The notes under the pieces were generated by a model that made no database searches, had not been told where the DNA came from, and saw nothing but the letters and a program-made list of their open reading frames with translations. Position numbers and translations under genes: made by a program. From contig NC_079884.1 in the NCBI RefSeq assembly GCF_029227915.1, positions 22,504,001-22,568,000 of the forward strand: a stretch of DNA of 64,000 bases, read 5' to 3'. Shown here piece by piece: positions 11,501 through 26,500 of this stretch (positions are counted from its first letter, which is position 1; every line of letters begins with the position of its first letter). Source of the DNA: Hydractinia symbiolongicarpus. Lineage: Eukaryota; Cnidaria; Hydrozoa; Anthoathecata; Hydractiniidae.

Positions 11501-14500
11501 ACTGGTTTTTTATATATTTAATTCAGGAACGATTGACTGCCATCTGGTTCCAAGCAGCCAAAGATAGTTTCAATACATTCATCAGCTAACCAGTGCTATC
11601 GTAGAATAATGGTGTGTGCATACGAGCTTGCCATGAACCCAACCTTGCCACTGAAGAAATTTAAATTAAGGCAAGAATGGAATGTCTCTTATTCAAGGCA
11701 AGTTTTAAAGTTACATATTTGTACTAAAGTCGTTTTTAATAATATTGGGACTGCAAGCTTTGTTAAAACAGGACTGGGGACTAGGTTGCATTTTCGAATA
11801 AATTTTTCATAAGAATTATGAAATGAAGAAATGTTTCTTAAATCTTATTTTTGCAAAAATATAATTTTATTTATAGGAAGAGATGACGGTCGAGCAGCGA
11901 AGGAATTTATTAGAAATATATCAAAGGTGACGGCTCTCAGGCTAAGAAAACAAAAGAGGATAAAGAGTTATGACTTGTGCGTACTGTAAATAACAGTGCA
12001 CCAGTTTACTTACAGCTTGATCTTTTGAATATGTTGGATTATGGTGGTACAGATGTTAACTGTGTCAAAAATGCAATGTATGGAGTGTTTGATGAGGAAC
12101 ATGGCGAAGTCTCAATAACATCCGAGGACTATCGAAAAAAAATGATAAATGCAACAGCGGACGGTGCAAGTGTCAACATGGGGGCATATAAAGGTGTCCT
12201 AACCCAGATGGCTGAATCTCGTCAGTGGCTTTTAAAAATTTATTGCGTAAATCACCGCATTGAGTTAGCAGCTAAAGGTGTGGTGACATATTCTGTTTTT
12301 GCAAAAGTATAGAGCAATTTTATTTATCCATCTATATCTTTTTACGCAACTTGGGGCGTTTTAAAAGCGAATGTGGACATGCGGCAGATAGTGCAAAACA
12401 AAAAGAGCTTCCTACGATACATGGGACAAAGTTTCTTGGCCACAAACGTGATGGAATTAAGAATTTCCTCTTTAATTTGGCCTGTATTCTTGGTGACGTG
12501 CGAGAATGCGGTATCATTCACTGGAGGTACCAGAACTTAACAAAAGTCAAAATTAGAGGTATTTTGCACAAGTTTCAGGACTACAGCATACTTTGCCTAA
12601 CTGCAGCCTACTTGGATCTATTGGAAAAAGCCACTCCATTGTCTAAAGTCTTTGAGTATGAATCCATTATGCCCTTTGACATAAAAACTGCAGTAAATGT
12701 AGCCAAACTAGAGTTGCAGGATTTGGCGGATATTGCATGTACGTACAAGGAAATTATGGATTCCCATAATGGAACTATCGTGTTATTGAACAAACTGATT
12801 TAGAGGAGAAATATATCGCTGTCGAAAGAATTGTTAAAGAGAAAATGACAAAAAATACCTGCCTCACGTAAAGCGATACAGCTGAAGATAACAGTCATTA
12901 AAAATGCAAACAAAGCCACCAGAGAAGCTTCAACTCAAGCCAAAAAGCGGGTAGCATTAGAACTAATCGAAGTTCTTGAGCAATGCTTCGCTGACTTTGA
13001 TGCTTTTATCTTTGAAGATATGCAGTGGGTGGATACCTTGCCTTGGTCAGATGAAATTAAATTTTGGAGACGACCAAGTTATTGCTCTATCTACGCATTT
13101 CTATGTACCATTGAATCAGGCAGGCTTCGGCATTGGTTGTGCATTAAAGGAGTGGAAATCTTGCAGGCACTACGTAAAAGCAAAGTTTACCGATCTTGGA
13201 ACAAAGAATGCGATTGTTTGGCGTCATATCGTCATGCGTTGTAAGAGCAATTCCCAAATATATGTTTACTCCTTTCGATGGTCATGTCCATATCAGTGTC
13301 AAACTCAACTGTTGAAAGATGCTTCAGCATTTTGACAATGATGATGACTGACCACAGGCTGCAATTATCACATGAAGCAATGCAGGATGTAAATAATCCG
13401 GATAAAATGCAACGACAAACTATGGTCAGAACAAGAACGCAACGAAATTATCAATAGAGCAGTCAAACTTATGCTTTCAAAACGGCGTACACAAATTGAC
13501 AACCCTATGAGGCGACCATTGCCAGCTGATGATGCAGAATACATGCCAATTACCAACGACGGCGAAGACAGTGAAGATAAAATTGATTTTGATTTAAAAG
13601 ATTTTGTTTTGTAGTTATATTGTACTACGTAACAGATAGACTTTTTCGGAAATGTCTTTTTCTTGTTGTACTTTTAAAAATCTAAAGAACGACTTTAAAT
13701 TTAAAAACAACTTTAAACTATTCCAAACAAGCCGTCTCCCAAAAGCTAACAAACAAAACTTGAAACCTCAATAAATAAAAAATGACTTTCATTTTTACCA
13801 TTGTTATAGATAATAGATAACCTACAGAGAAAATATAACCCTGGGAACAAGGTTGGGGATAAATAGCACTACAAACAAAATGGCAGACCATTGCAGTAAG
13901 TGGAACGTGTAGCATGTGTCAGCGTCTCTTCGTCCACTGTTTAAATTTAATTATATGGTATTTACCTATTATAAATTACTTCCTACAACGAACCAAGGTG
14001 TTTTTTTAATATGTTAGCACTTTTACACCCTTAAAGAACACTCACGGAACTGATAAGAGTGAAATAAACCAGGAAAAGATCGGAAATTTTCTAATATAGA
14101 TTTAGGGCTGCGATGTGTAGCACGCGTGTTTTTTTCTTCATGGAATTCCCTGTCAAGCAACCCAATTTTGCCAAATGATGACTTATTCCTAAAATTATTT
14201 TAATTAATTTTGCAGATTGGTTTGGCTATTGCATCATTTTTCGTTGTATCAATTGGTGGAACAATAATTGGTATTGTGTTTGCACTGGTGACAAGTTTTA
14301 TTACAAAATATACAGAACATGTTCGAGGTGTGCATGTATTTTAAGTCTGTGCATTCTAATAAAAAACATTTTAAATGTTGTTAAGAGAGAATTAAAGATG
14401 GTTTAACGATGACTAGAATTGAAAATAAAAATTTCTTATTATTATTGTTATTGTATGTTATTAAATGTTTACAATTTAATAAAATCAACTACAGCTATTA

Positions 14501-17500
14501 ATCAGTGTCCATGTTCATTAAAAGAGTAAATCTAAAAATTGCTAATTAAACATTATTATCAATAAAAAACGTAATGTTTAGACACTAAAATCTTTTTGCT
14601 AGACAGATCACAAAAGTCAAGGGAAATACACTAGACAACCCTCTGTGCATGTTTGGAAGTTAAGAACATCTCTGAGCTTAAACTAAATATGAGGTTTTTT
14701 TAAAAAAAAAAAAAATTATAAACCGACATATGAGTATAAAATATATGTTTTTCTTTAGTGATTGAACCAGTGTTCGTATTTCTGATGGCATACATGTCTT
14801 ATTTATCAGCAGAAATCTTTCATTTTTCTGGGATTATGAGGTATATTGTCTTTAATTTATGTTATTTACTATATTAAGTATTTATATCAATTTATTTATT
14901 ATATTAAATACTAATAATATCAATGTTTGTAGCACTATCTGAACTACCCGACATGGTATTTTTTAAACTCCTGCTAATTTTTCATTTTTCTTCTGTAAAG
15001 AAACAACTTGCAACTAATTTCAAACTAAAAACATGGACATTGAACAAGGTAATATAAGAAAAGTAGTATTCTAAAAATGTTGCAATTGGTTGTTAAAGAA
15101 TTCAATTATTAAAGGATGATTCGATTTTATCATAGCAAATCGAAACTTAGGGTTGGGTTTATTATGTTATTACTTATGGCTGTAATAGTGAATTATTAGC
15201 TGATAGCTATTTTCTTCTTGTTAATAACAGAAATTAGTAGCGTTAATTGGCTAAAACCCCAATAACAATGGGTGTTATACAGCAGCCATAATGGTTGCTA
15301 TAATTTTAAATAATATTGCAGGAGAATTATGAAAATATAATATGCTTAACTCCTCGAAATTGTATTTAAGATATATAAATGCATATTGGTTCTTCGAAAG
15401 CGTTTTTTTCTCATTATTTTTAGAAATTATCAAATTGAACTTAAATTAAACGTTTTCTTTTTAGCAAAAAAAAAAATATAGTCCTTATTTATACATTCAG
15501 TAGGCAAACTTTTAAAAAAAATATATCTATCTATTTGTGCAGAGAATTATCACCCAACCTTGCAACCGATCTATACTTTTGACCTCAGAAAATATTTCCT
15601 AGTATAGTTTGATAAAACAGTTTATTGTATCCTATACCATACTGCATGGTACTGCAAAGACCAGATTGTGTCACTAATGTATATAAGAAAGACAGAGACA
15701 TTTCAAACAGTAATTTTCTGACTGTCTCAATGCTTTAACAATTCTAAAGCCTTGTGACAGTCGGAAAATTGCTATTCCTAAACAGGGAATGTGTAAAGTT
15801 AAAGAAAAAATTGAAATAAATTACATAGCTGGCTAATTGAAATTAAAACAGATTTAGATGATCTTAGTCTGTGAACTAATTTGACACTGGGAACTGTCAA
15901 TTCAATTATATTTAATAATAATATGTTAACAGTGCACGAGTGTTAGTGTTTCACAATTACAAGAAGCAGATTATTGAAAATATAATTTTCAGCATTATGT
16001 AATGGCGTTAAATAAGCAGCAGATTATAGATTATAGATTACTAAAGTCATAACTAGAACTAATAATTTTGAGGCCACAAATAACTTAGAAACAAATAGAA
16101 ATTACTGATACCTGTGTATATAATTAGAACTAACCTAGAACAAAAATTGGCCAAACTCCCTAAAGGTAGCCAAACCCACCCATTTTAGAATTGACATGGT
16201 GATGATGTTATCAAAGCTGTAAGTTTTGTTGGCGAATGATTAATTTTTCTGTATAGGTGAGTAGTGATAGCGTTAAAACTAGTCGTTAGTCCATGGAATT
16301 GTACCCTGAAGTTTGCCTGTCATAACAAAATTGATCTATATAATAATACACAAGTGTGTCTGTCTGTCTGTCTCTGACAGGCAAAGTGGATGTGTTCATT
16401 TTCCTTTAATATTGCTGAAAAATGCATGTCTAATATGGTAAATTTTCTGACGTTACGGTGCTACGTCAATAACACTACTTTAACGCCAATATCCTATAAA
16501 ACTTTGAGGTCAAATAACTTGAAAATGAAGTGGTGATGTCAATGATTTTTCACCGCGGGGGTAACTAGGGGCCACCTATAACCAATTTGAGTAATTTTCC
16601 CAAATCTGGGTCCCTGAATCCGTGGGTTGATGACGTCATCAAAAAACCTTTAAACCCTAATATTTCTGCAACTGTTTGTCAAAGTACAAGATCCTATACA
16701 TTTTCTTGCTCGGCATTTCAAGATCTTTACGATGAAGGCAACAGGTATACAAATTTCTAAAAAAAATTTTTTAAGGTTTAGACGGACCATTGCTGACGTC
16801 AGCAAAAATTTTAAACCTTTATATCTTCTTAACCGTTCATCAATAGCACATGATCATATACATTTTCTTGATCAGCAGTTTAAGCTTTACACAATAGAGG
16901 CAACGTGAAAACAAGTTTTTTTTTTATGGATGGGTAGCAGACGTCATCAAAATTCAAATGACGCTTCTTTTTCATTTTTATCCTGCCTCAGTTGATTTTT
17001 CCAGGGTCTTTATCGACTAGTAAAACTATAATCGCATATTACAAACAGATAGACAGTGGTTATTATTATAGAGGCTAGCCAAGGGGCCTGGTGTTGAAAT
17101 ACTGCGCTATGCTAACAGGAACTGTGTGACCCTATGTTAAGCGACAGGTTGAGCCCTTAAGAGCAGGTAAAATGTATGACACATCCAGGTGTGTATTTTA
17201 GTAAAGTTATACTGTGTGTGGCAAGTAGAATCCTCAGGACTGGATGAAGCATTTGGCCTGAAATGAGAACATGTAATATTTAGATCCTATCTAAATTGTT
17301 TAATCACAGGATTGCTTTTAATGTTTCCTGTGCTCTGCATATGTTGTATTTTGATAAACACAAATAGTTTTTTTTTTTTTTTTATTTAGCATCTTATTTT
17401 GTGGTATTGTTATGAAGCCCTATGTTGAGTCAAATGTTTCAAGAAAGTCACATACAACTATAAAGTATTTTCTAAAGTTGTTAAGGTGTGTATGCACTCT

Positions 17501-20500
17501 GTATTTTTCATTTAGTTGTTGAAAGGAGCAAAAAAATCTTTAATGTAAAAACATTCCTTTTATAAATCAGGTCCTTAATAGTTAATTTTTAAGGGGTAAC
17601 AATTTCATACTTTTAATGTTTCAGTTCCTCGTGTGAAGCAATTATTTTTATGTTTCTTGGTGCATCATTAGTGTTTGGCAGTCATAAATTTAACCTTGGT
17701 TTTGTGTGTTTCACTCTTGTCTTTATCACTATCTATCGTGCTATTGGTAAGAATTTGTAGCAGATTTATATATTTTTTTATTTTACTGGTATTTATAACG
17801 AAATTGCTGTATAATAAAAACTTGCCCTATAGAAGTACACTAATATATGCTGACTACCAATTCGTAAATGTTTGTTACACGACTATCACATGGGACCCAA
17901 ACTAGATTAAGAACAAAAAAACTTTTTGTCTAATTTTTTTTTTTTTTTTTTTTAATTACATCAAACTAAAATATTTGATTATTGAATTATACACACAAGA
18001 AGTTTTTGATTAAAAAAGCATTCATTGTGGGTTCAAAGTAGCTTATTTTGCAAGGCCCTTAATCATTGGTTAGATGTACCCAAATTTAAACCCACTTGTT
18101 AGATTTTTTAAGGTTTAAAAAATTATGCTAAAATAAATTAGCCTAAGTAAATTTCACTTAACCTATGGAGAAGGATTGTATGTTTTCCTACTTTATGTAT
18201 TACCAGAAGTGAAAAAAATGGGTATTGTATACATAAACTTTTGCTATTTTTTACGCCAGCATGAGATTTCACTTTGTTTGTTTCAACCGAAGTGAACCGA
18301 CATCGGTGTAAAGTATCACTAAAATGTGTATCAACCTATAAAAGATTTATAAGAGATTGAAGTAAGTTCATTTTGGCAAATAAATTTCACGTCAGATGCG
18401 TTTAACTTAAACTTGACTTAACTCTTGAAGGTAATTTTACTGCTAAGAAAGATGATTATTATAGTACCAACTCCAGGTAACAAGTCCCGTATAAAAAGAT
18501 AGGTTGTCCTACCTGTCTAGAAAGTCCCTATAAAATTTCAGTTTTTTTCATGTAAATAGATTAGCAAAAAGACAAATGTGTTTTCTTTCATCTTTATAAC
18601 TTCATGTTTCGACATGTTTATGTCATATCAGTTAAATAAGTTTACAGGTTCGTCAGTGCTAATTCTAATCTATATACACAAATGTGTATATGGATTACCA
18701 TTGCAATAATAATTAGATACAAAGGTTTCTGAGTATAGGTTATAACAATAGAAAATGTAAAATTTTGACACACCTTCAAAAATGAAATTGGCAAGATGCA
18801 GATAAATATGTGAGAATATTTTGATAAATTTATTTTTGTGTTATAGGAGTGACCATACTAACTGGTATTGCAAATCGTTGTGGTCGTCTTACCAAAGTAA
18901 AGAAAGTAGAACAATTCATTATGGTAAGTTGTGATTATGAAGAAAAATGATTACTCTTTCAGTTTTATAAAAAAATTAAAAGAACTTGTATAAAACATTT
19001 TAAAACTTTGATATGAACTCTAAACTCTGCAATGCTTTACTATAGATCCTCCATTATTCTCCTTCCATAGTAAATGTAAAGTAAATTAGGGTTTAATCTG
19101 GAGGTAACAGGCCTATCAATAAAAAAAAGCACTTGCGCACGCCTTAAGCTTCGATAATTTTGTTTGCACAAGCGAGCGTGAACAATAACTGCAATGGAAA
19201 AAATGAAGGGCAAGAATTCATTTGCCCCTGTACACTTCATAGGGGGCTTCATGTCTTAGCGTGGAGAACAAGCATGGTACAAGTTCCAGAAATGCTCACA
19301 ACCTGGGAATTTTAACCCAGGTATAAAAAAGTCGAGTCATTAATTATACTTTGTGACTACTTGTGGAACAAACAAAATTTATATGTAAATTAAATTATGA
19401 AAAATTAAACTATGGCTAATAATGACAACGTTAAAGATAAATCATAAAAATCTTAATTACTTAATTAATATTCTGTTATTGTTAAATATTTTTTATCTTT
19501 TATTCTATTTTTCTTTAAAAGACGTCTAGCACTTCCAATAATGTGTTCAAGCCAGACGATTGTCACATCCCAAATTAAATCTTAGTGATTATACTTTCCT
19601 AAGAAACACAATTATCACAAACCCTGGAAATAGTTATTTTTGTTCTATTGTGAAGAAATTAACCAACGAAAGCCTAATTGAAGACAACCTATACATCCTA
19701 GCTAATTTACCAACTACTGAGTCAGATAAAGAATTAATTAGACTAAGATGTTTTTAACACAACCCCTTTGTAGTTGGTAACTGCAGATTATCTAGCCATA
19801 ATATTCTTCACTGGTGTGGAGGTGAATGTTGATGAGACTTGGATGTAACAAATATGCGCAATTACACTTAAAAGCAGAACAGGCAATATATCGTTGGTAT
19901 TTTAAAACTATGTCCCATGTTAAGTATTAAGTTCAGAAATCAAAATTGCTCAGCTGGCCAAACATTTTGTGGAATTAAGGAAGCAGGTAATGGCTGGTGT
20001 AATTTCTCATTTTGAAGTTTCGAAAGTAAAATATCTTCTTACAAAACAAAGTTGTTATCGCTGTGCCAAAGAAGCTGAAGCATTGGTATTTCTAACTGAT
20101 TGTCTAGTAACAAAGTAGTCATAAAGAACCGATAAATTATAGCCATAGTTTAAATTCTCAATTTGAAAGAAGGTGGTATGCACAAGATAAGCTAAAAATT
20201 ATAACTAGAGAAAAAACTCCTATAGTTTGGCAGTAAGTTGGAATCTGTGTATGTTCTGTACAAAATCAGAGTACCAAGCTCAGAAAACTATATCTCTAAG
20301 CTAGTCAAACTCTTTGTGAATCTGATGAGGCAATTAATGACCCAGCTATTATCTCATTTCTCATTTTTTATTGATAGATCTGAGGTAACAATTAATTGTA
20401 TTTACAGTCAGGTTTTACATGAGAATATGATGACCTGGCTATAGACAGAAGGAGCACATTTTTAAGAATTGCCTAGAACTTTTACATATAAAATATTCTA

Positions 20501-23500
20501 TTGGAAAAGCAGCATGTATGGAATATGCTTAATAGATTCTTTCTCTTTAGAGTTATGGAGGGCTTCGTGGAGCTGTGGCGTTTTGCTTGGCTGTTTTAAT
20601 TAAATCAACCAACAGTGTATTTCGAAATGTAGTTTTCACTACGACAGTAATAGTGGTCATTTTCACTGTCTTTGTTCAGGTACTTTTTTATTTTATTTTA
20701 AGTAAAATTTTGGATTTGTTAGTCAAGCATAATTAAGATATAAAACATGATTAAATCTAGCCTAATTTTAAATAATAAAAAATGTGATTGCATAAACAAT
20801 AGACATTTTAAAGTTTAAATTTGGAAAGCTTTAATAGTAATACTAGTCAAAAAAAGCCCGTGAAAAAATTCACTGAGGCAGGATAAAAATAAAAAGGAAG
20901 CGTCATTTGAATTTTGTTGATGGCAGCAACCCATCCACAAAAAAAACTGAATGTTGTTTTCACGTTGCCTCTATTGTGTAGAGCTTAAACTGCTGATCAA
21001 AAAAATGTATATGATCATGTCCTTTTAATGAGCGGTTAATGTAATATAGGGGTTTAAAAATTTTGCTGCCGTCAGCAATGGTCCGTCAAAACTCAAATTG
21101 TTTTTTTTTTAAATATGTATACGTGTTGCCTTTATTGTATAGATCTTAAAACGCTGATCAAGAAAATGTATAGGACCGTGTACTTTTGACAAACGGTTGC
21201 AGAAATATTAGGGTTTAAAGGTTTTTTGGTAACTTCATCAACCCATCCATTCCGAAACAGATTCGAGGACCCAGGTTTGGGAAACTTATCCAACTTGGTC
21301 CCAGGTGGTCCCTAGTTACCGACGCTGTTAAAAATCATTAACGTCACCACCTCGTTTCCAAGTTATTTAGCCTCAAAGTTTTAGGTGCACTGTAATGGCT
21401 TTAATATAGGATATTGAAGTTAAAGTAGTGTTATATTTGTCGTGCTGTAACGTCGGAAAATTTACCATTTCAGACATGCATTTTTCGGCAACATGAAAGG
21501 AAAATGAAGACATCTACTTTGCCTGTCACAGAGAGACAGACAGTCACGCTTAGCATTATTATTATATAGATTGATATATCATATTTTAAATTTTGCCATA
21601 GTTTGTTTTGGAATAGTTTTAATGCAGCCACATGATGCTTTAATATCACTGTAATTGGTCCTAACGCAATCTTTTAAAATCGTGTAAATAAAAAAAAGGA
21701 GAGAAAAATATGTGAAAGGAGATTGTTGAGGATAAGAAATTCAGGATGTGGAAACAAAAAGTGTTTAAAACAGTCTTATGCTATTGCTCAATACAATTAG
21801 CCCAGTAGGGAAACAAATAGAAAGGATTGAATAGAAGCATTAAGTTGATAATAAAAAGAATTGGGTTGTGTGGAAAAGAATACCTTTAAGATACTTGTCA
21901 TAGTTTTTATTTTCCTTTATTTTAGGGTACCACAATTAAAAAGCTAGTGAAACTTTTGGGTGTTAAAAGAACCCAGAAACGAGAAAAATCCATGGCAGAA
22001 ACTTTAAATGATAGAGTAAGAAAATAAAGATGTATCAACATTTGTATTTCCCCCAAAACCTACTTTATTCTCAATTTGATACTGTCTCTTAAGTTGTCAG
22101 ACTCCTTTTGTAACAATATATTGGAGTAGCATTCCGTTATGAAACGAACCTTTTTGGCAAAATCTTGCCCTCCTTCCCCCGTAACAGGTGTATCAGAACC
22201 CTTTGAATTTGTATCTGTTTTGTAAAAAGTTTCGTGGTTTTTGGTTTTGTTATTTTTTAAAATACTGAATCACAAATTACTATTACATTCGAATTGCATT
22301 TTAGACTTTAACTGTGATGTAATGTTTTTTTAACTGCTAGGTGTTAGAGATGTGAGCATAACAAACTAAAGTAAAATTATTTTCCAACACGATACCCACC
22401 CCTAACGCCCATAAAAATTACCTAATTAATTTGGTATTAACTAAATTATCCAAAGTGAACATTATTTCTAGAAGTGCCAGTGAAATAAACTTAAATTGTT
22501 AGGTCATTGTCTTTCTCGTTATAATTAACGTTTAAATTCTTAGGCTTCTTACATTCTTTTATACCAATTTTACAGGAAAAAGCAGTGGTACAAAAACAAT
22601 TTTTTTGGATGTTATATGGTGCATATATACAGATTTTTATTTTGCATCAACAATATGTTTCATTTTGCATTAGATGCTTGGATACATGGTTGCTGGTGTT
22701 GAAGAGATCATTGGTGTGCATGGACATGGCTTTTGGGCTGTATGTGCTTTACTGTTATTGTTTTTATTTACTGCTTTCTCTTTTTCAATTTCTATCAATA
22801 TGTTGGGCTGTAAGAAAATCTTTTCGTCTTGTCTGTAATCAGCACATAATTAGTGGTATTATTATGATTTACCTTAAATAGATCACTTGGAAGACATGAA
22901 AAACAATTTGATTTTTTTTTTCTTTAATTTTTTAGAACATGCTTGAAGTTATTAATAAAAAATATCTAAGGCGTTGGTTAGAAAGGGACCCAGATTTGTT
23001 TCTAGATGAAGAAATTGTATATGCTGAAAGAAGGATGGCATTTAAGTATGACTATATTCTCACTTTCCTTTTTATTGTTGTTGTTGTTTATTTATTTGAA
23101 AAAATCAAGAAGCTAGATTTCATTTCAATCTAAGCCTGGCTTTATAATGATGAATAATCTTGACTTAATGTTTAACTACTTGTACACCCCTTACTTCCAG
23201 CTTTTTGACATCAAATAATCTTCTGAAATAACTTTTTACCCTTTATAAAGTTAAATACTTGTTGTGTTTTGTGTTAATTGTGTTTTTATTGTGTGATATA
23301 TTTTTTTTTCATTAAACTTTATTTGATCCAATGTTGATGACATCCAATTGGTAAAAAATTTATTCAACTTATTTATAGTCATGTTGTTCTTTATGTAGAC
23401 ATGCACTGACTTATGCTGCCAATCCGACAATGATGTTAGCAAGGTATTTCTTATTATAAAATTTTAAAGATTCAAAAAAATATAACGCTTAGCACTCGCT

Positions 23501-26500
23501 CATATATGTAGTGAGTTCTTATTCACCTAATCTTAAACACTTAATCTTTTTGTCTCCCATTGTTCGATGAAAAAAGAAAAGAGTATTAGGGATGTTAAAA
23601 TGAGTCATATTTTATGAAAATTGATTTCCTACAGTATAGCAATGCCAAGATTGTCTTTTAAGATTTTTTTTCTTTAATTTTATGTAATGTGAATAATGTC
23701 TTGATTATAAAAACTACCATAGTTTTTATAATCTCTCATGAATCATTTTAAGGGAGAATGATGAAGCAGAGTTAAGTGCTTTAAAACGAAACCCATCCAT
23801 AGCTCTTCAGCTGGCGTTAAGGTAAGTTGTACTTCAATCTAAGAAGTTGATAATAAATGTTGGGTGGCAAGTGTCCCTTTGAAGTGATAATCCAAAAATA
23901 AATGTAGGGAATGTAATCTCCTTTAAGTTTAACATTTTTAAGCCCTTGATAATCTCAAACTTTAAATAAATAAAAAAAAAAAATGGTTTATATGTTCTGT
24001 ACAAAATGTTGTTCTCGAAACTTTGAATAATTGAAGAACACTAATACTGGCTGTTAGAGCTATGTAACAATTATAGTGTTTTAAAAAATACATGGCTATA
24101 AATTTTTTCTGCTTTTAGCCTGTGCATCACTGATATAATTGAGAATTCTGCTACCATTTTGGGCCATTAGCAGTAATAATATTTTGTGTATCTTTGACAT
24201 AATTTGTGTGTTTAAAAGCACAACAAACAGATATAAATGTGGCTATTTTTATTTCATTTTTATTCATCATTATCATCATTCTCGGCTTAATGTCCGGTTT
24301 CCGTGCTAGCATGGGTTGGACGGGGTATATTAATGACCCTCTTCCAATCTGATCTAGACCGTGTTAGATCTAAACTCAACTTCCTCTGTATCAAGTCTGT
24401 CCTTATAACCTCCTTCCAAGTCTTTCTCGGTCTGCCACAAAAACAAAATAAAAGAGAATATGAAACAAAATAAAAAAGAATTAAAGAATAAGCCATAGCC
24501 ATGTCTATTTATAAATCCAAAATAAATGAGTGTACTGTAGAAAGAAAAAAAACGTTCAGTATTTTTCCTTATATACCCTCACATTATGAAGGGCAGATGA
24601 GTCCCTTATAGGCACTGTATCTTTAAAATATCTTTTTATTGTGGCTATTAAAATAAGAGAAACCTTTTTAACTTTCTCAAAGTAGTGTCCTCAGTACATT
24701 ATACTTCATAATATTGTTGGATTACTTTTTAGGAGCCAGGAATTAAAAGGAACTGAATGTGGAATGATTGATTACAACATTCTTAAAGGTAAACCTCTAA
24801 AGTTATATTTTACTTTTGAATTCTGTATGATTATCTCAAATTTTTAGAATTTTGAAATAATTTTTGTCCCTTTTTAAACTCTTGAAACTGAACTTATTCT
24901 CTCTGGTACCTCTGGTAAATTATATTTTTAGAAATACGATATTTCCCCAGGCCTAAAAATAAGGGAAATTTAAGGGAGGCTTTTAATTAGAGTATTTATT
25001 ACAAAAAAAGGAAAAATTGAGAGAAATATCACTTTGCTGTCAATAAGTTCATTTCTAGCGCCGTTTTTCTCTATTTGATCATTTGAAAATAAAGATGTTG
25101 CCTTTGTTTTCTATTCCTGCAAATGTGTTCATCTGAGTTAAGTGGGCATTTTATTGATAAGCCTGATTTGTTGAAAACATCTGTGATGAAAAACAGTTGG
25201 ATGACTTCCTTATTCAAGTGAGAGTAAAATCATTGTGAAAGTTAGGTCTTTAAGATTGCCAGAAAATGCAGTTTTATAAACATAAAGAGTTTATGTCCCC
25301 ACTATTGTGTTGAGTTAAAAATGCTAATCATGCACTTCGAATGCACGGTTCAGAAGATATTCAAAGGTTTCATGATGACTTCATCAACCCGTTTTTTCTG
25401 AAATAGGTGTGTTAGGCAAGTTTAGTTCCCCAAAAGGGGTTGTTGTCAATTATTACTACTCTTTTTCAAGTTGTTACCCATCAGACTTAAACATGCTCTT
25501 GTTCAACGCATGTCTGTGTATTGAATTGAAGTTTTGCAGTAACATCAGAAAAGTTAACATATATAAATTTTTAGCTACATCAAGAAAATATATCCACTTT
25601 GGGCACTAGTTTTTGAACCAAGGAAATATCCACAGGGGATTGCCCATCATACATTTTTTCTACATCACTATGTCGTGCATTCTTACCTGCCTGTTAAAAT
25701 GAAGAAATGAAATTTACTGAAACAGGCTATTATTATGATTATAGGTGTAATTATATTGGTTTTTGATTTATTAACCCCTAAAAAATTGTTCTAAAAATTG
25801 ATGCAAAGTCACGGAAAAATAAGCTACTATTTTAAACAAACAAAAATGGGACTATTATAGAGATAGGATGATACAAAATGAATCAGCGTAGTTTGCTATG
25901 AGTACCAACGCTTTCAAGCTTTCATTCACAAAACAGTGAAGAGAAGCGAAAGATTCTTTCTCCGTGATATTATTTGTTGTAAAAGTGCATATACTGTGGA
26001 AAAATCTGTAGTAGGTATAGTGGTAACAAGTACTCATGGCAGTGCTAATGTATATTAGTACCTGGCAGTGTATTGTCTTCTTTTTTTATACGTGTCGTTT
26101 AATTGGCTTATATCAATCACATGACATAGTTTTATTTTCCTGTAGGGGATAAATGGTAAACAAAAAAATAAGCAAACAGCTTTTCCTAAAATTTAAACAC
26201 TGTTAAATGTCCATAAGAAAGTCAAAGTTTTAACATATCGAGTTTTTAGGAGTAACAAAACTTATCATAGGAAAAGTAACAAATCATTCGGCTAGAAAAA
26301 CATCAATAAACTGTTAGATGTCAACATTCCAGGATTATAAGTTGTGCGGCATTATAGACTCCCTCAAAAGCTACAAAGTAGCAAAACTAACCTTTTCCTT
26401 CCGTTTCCACATGTTGAGTTCTTCAAACAAGGATAAAATAAATCTACTAAATACTACTTCCGAATCATCAACTATCTCTTCAAAAAAAAAGTTTCATGTT

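Larger units (their letters stand above)
10351..14152 (+). mobile_element. Degenerate hAT transposon inserted in an NHE-A intron
   Basis: Terminal inverted repeats: left 10351-10366 (AAGGGAATTCCATGA) and right 14137-14152, reading CAGGGAATTCCATGA on the minus strand. CAGGG is a usual hAT end. Flanking 8-mers TCAAGAAG (10346-10353, overlapping the left end) and TCAAGCAA (14153-14160) agree at six positions, a plausible worn 8-bp target duplication. The element carries a broken transposase (11880-13615). It lies between exons 10095-10162 and 14216-14327; the same intron in NHE-B is 163 bp, so the element accounts for nearly all of the size difference. Confidence 0.75.

Noticed and set aside
20238-20444. 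68-codon frame present in both duplication units (also 30211-30417)
   Set aside because: Its conservation is explained by the young duplication; no similarity to known proteins, and it lies in an intron.
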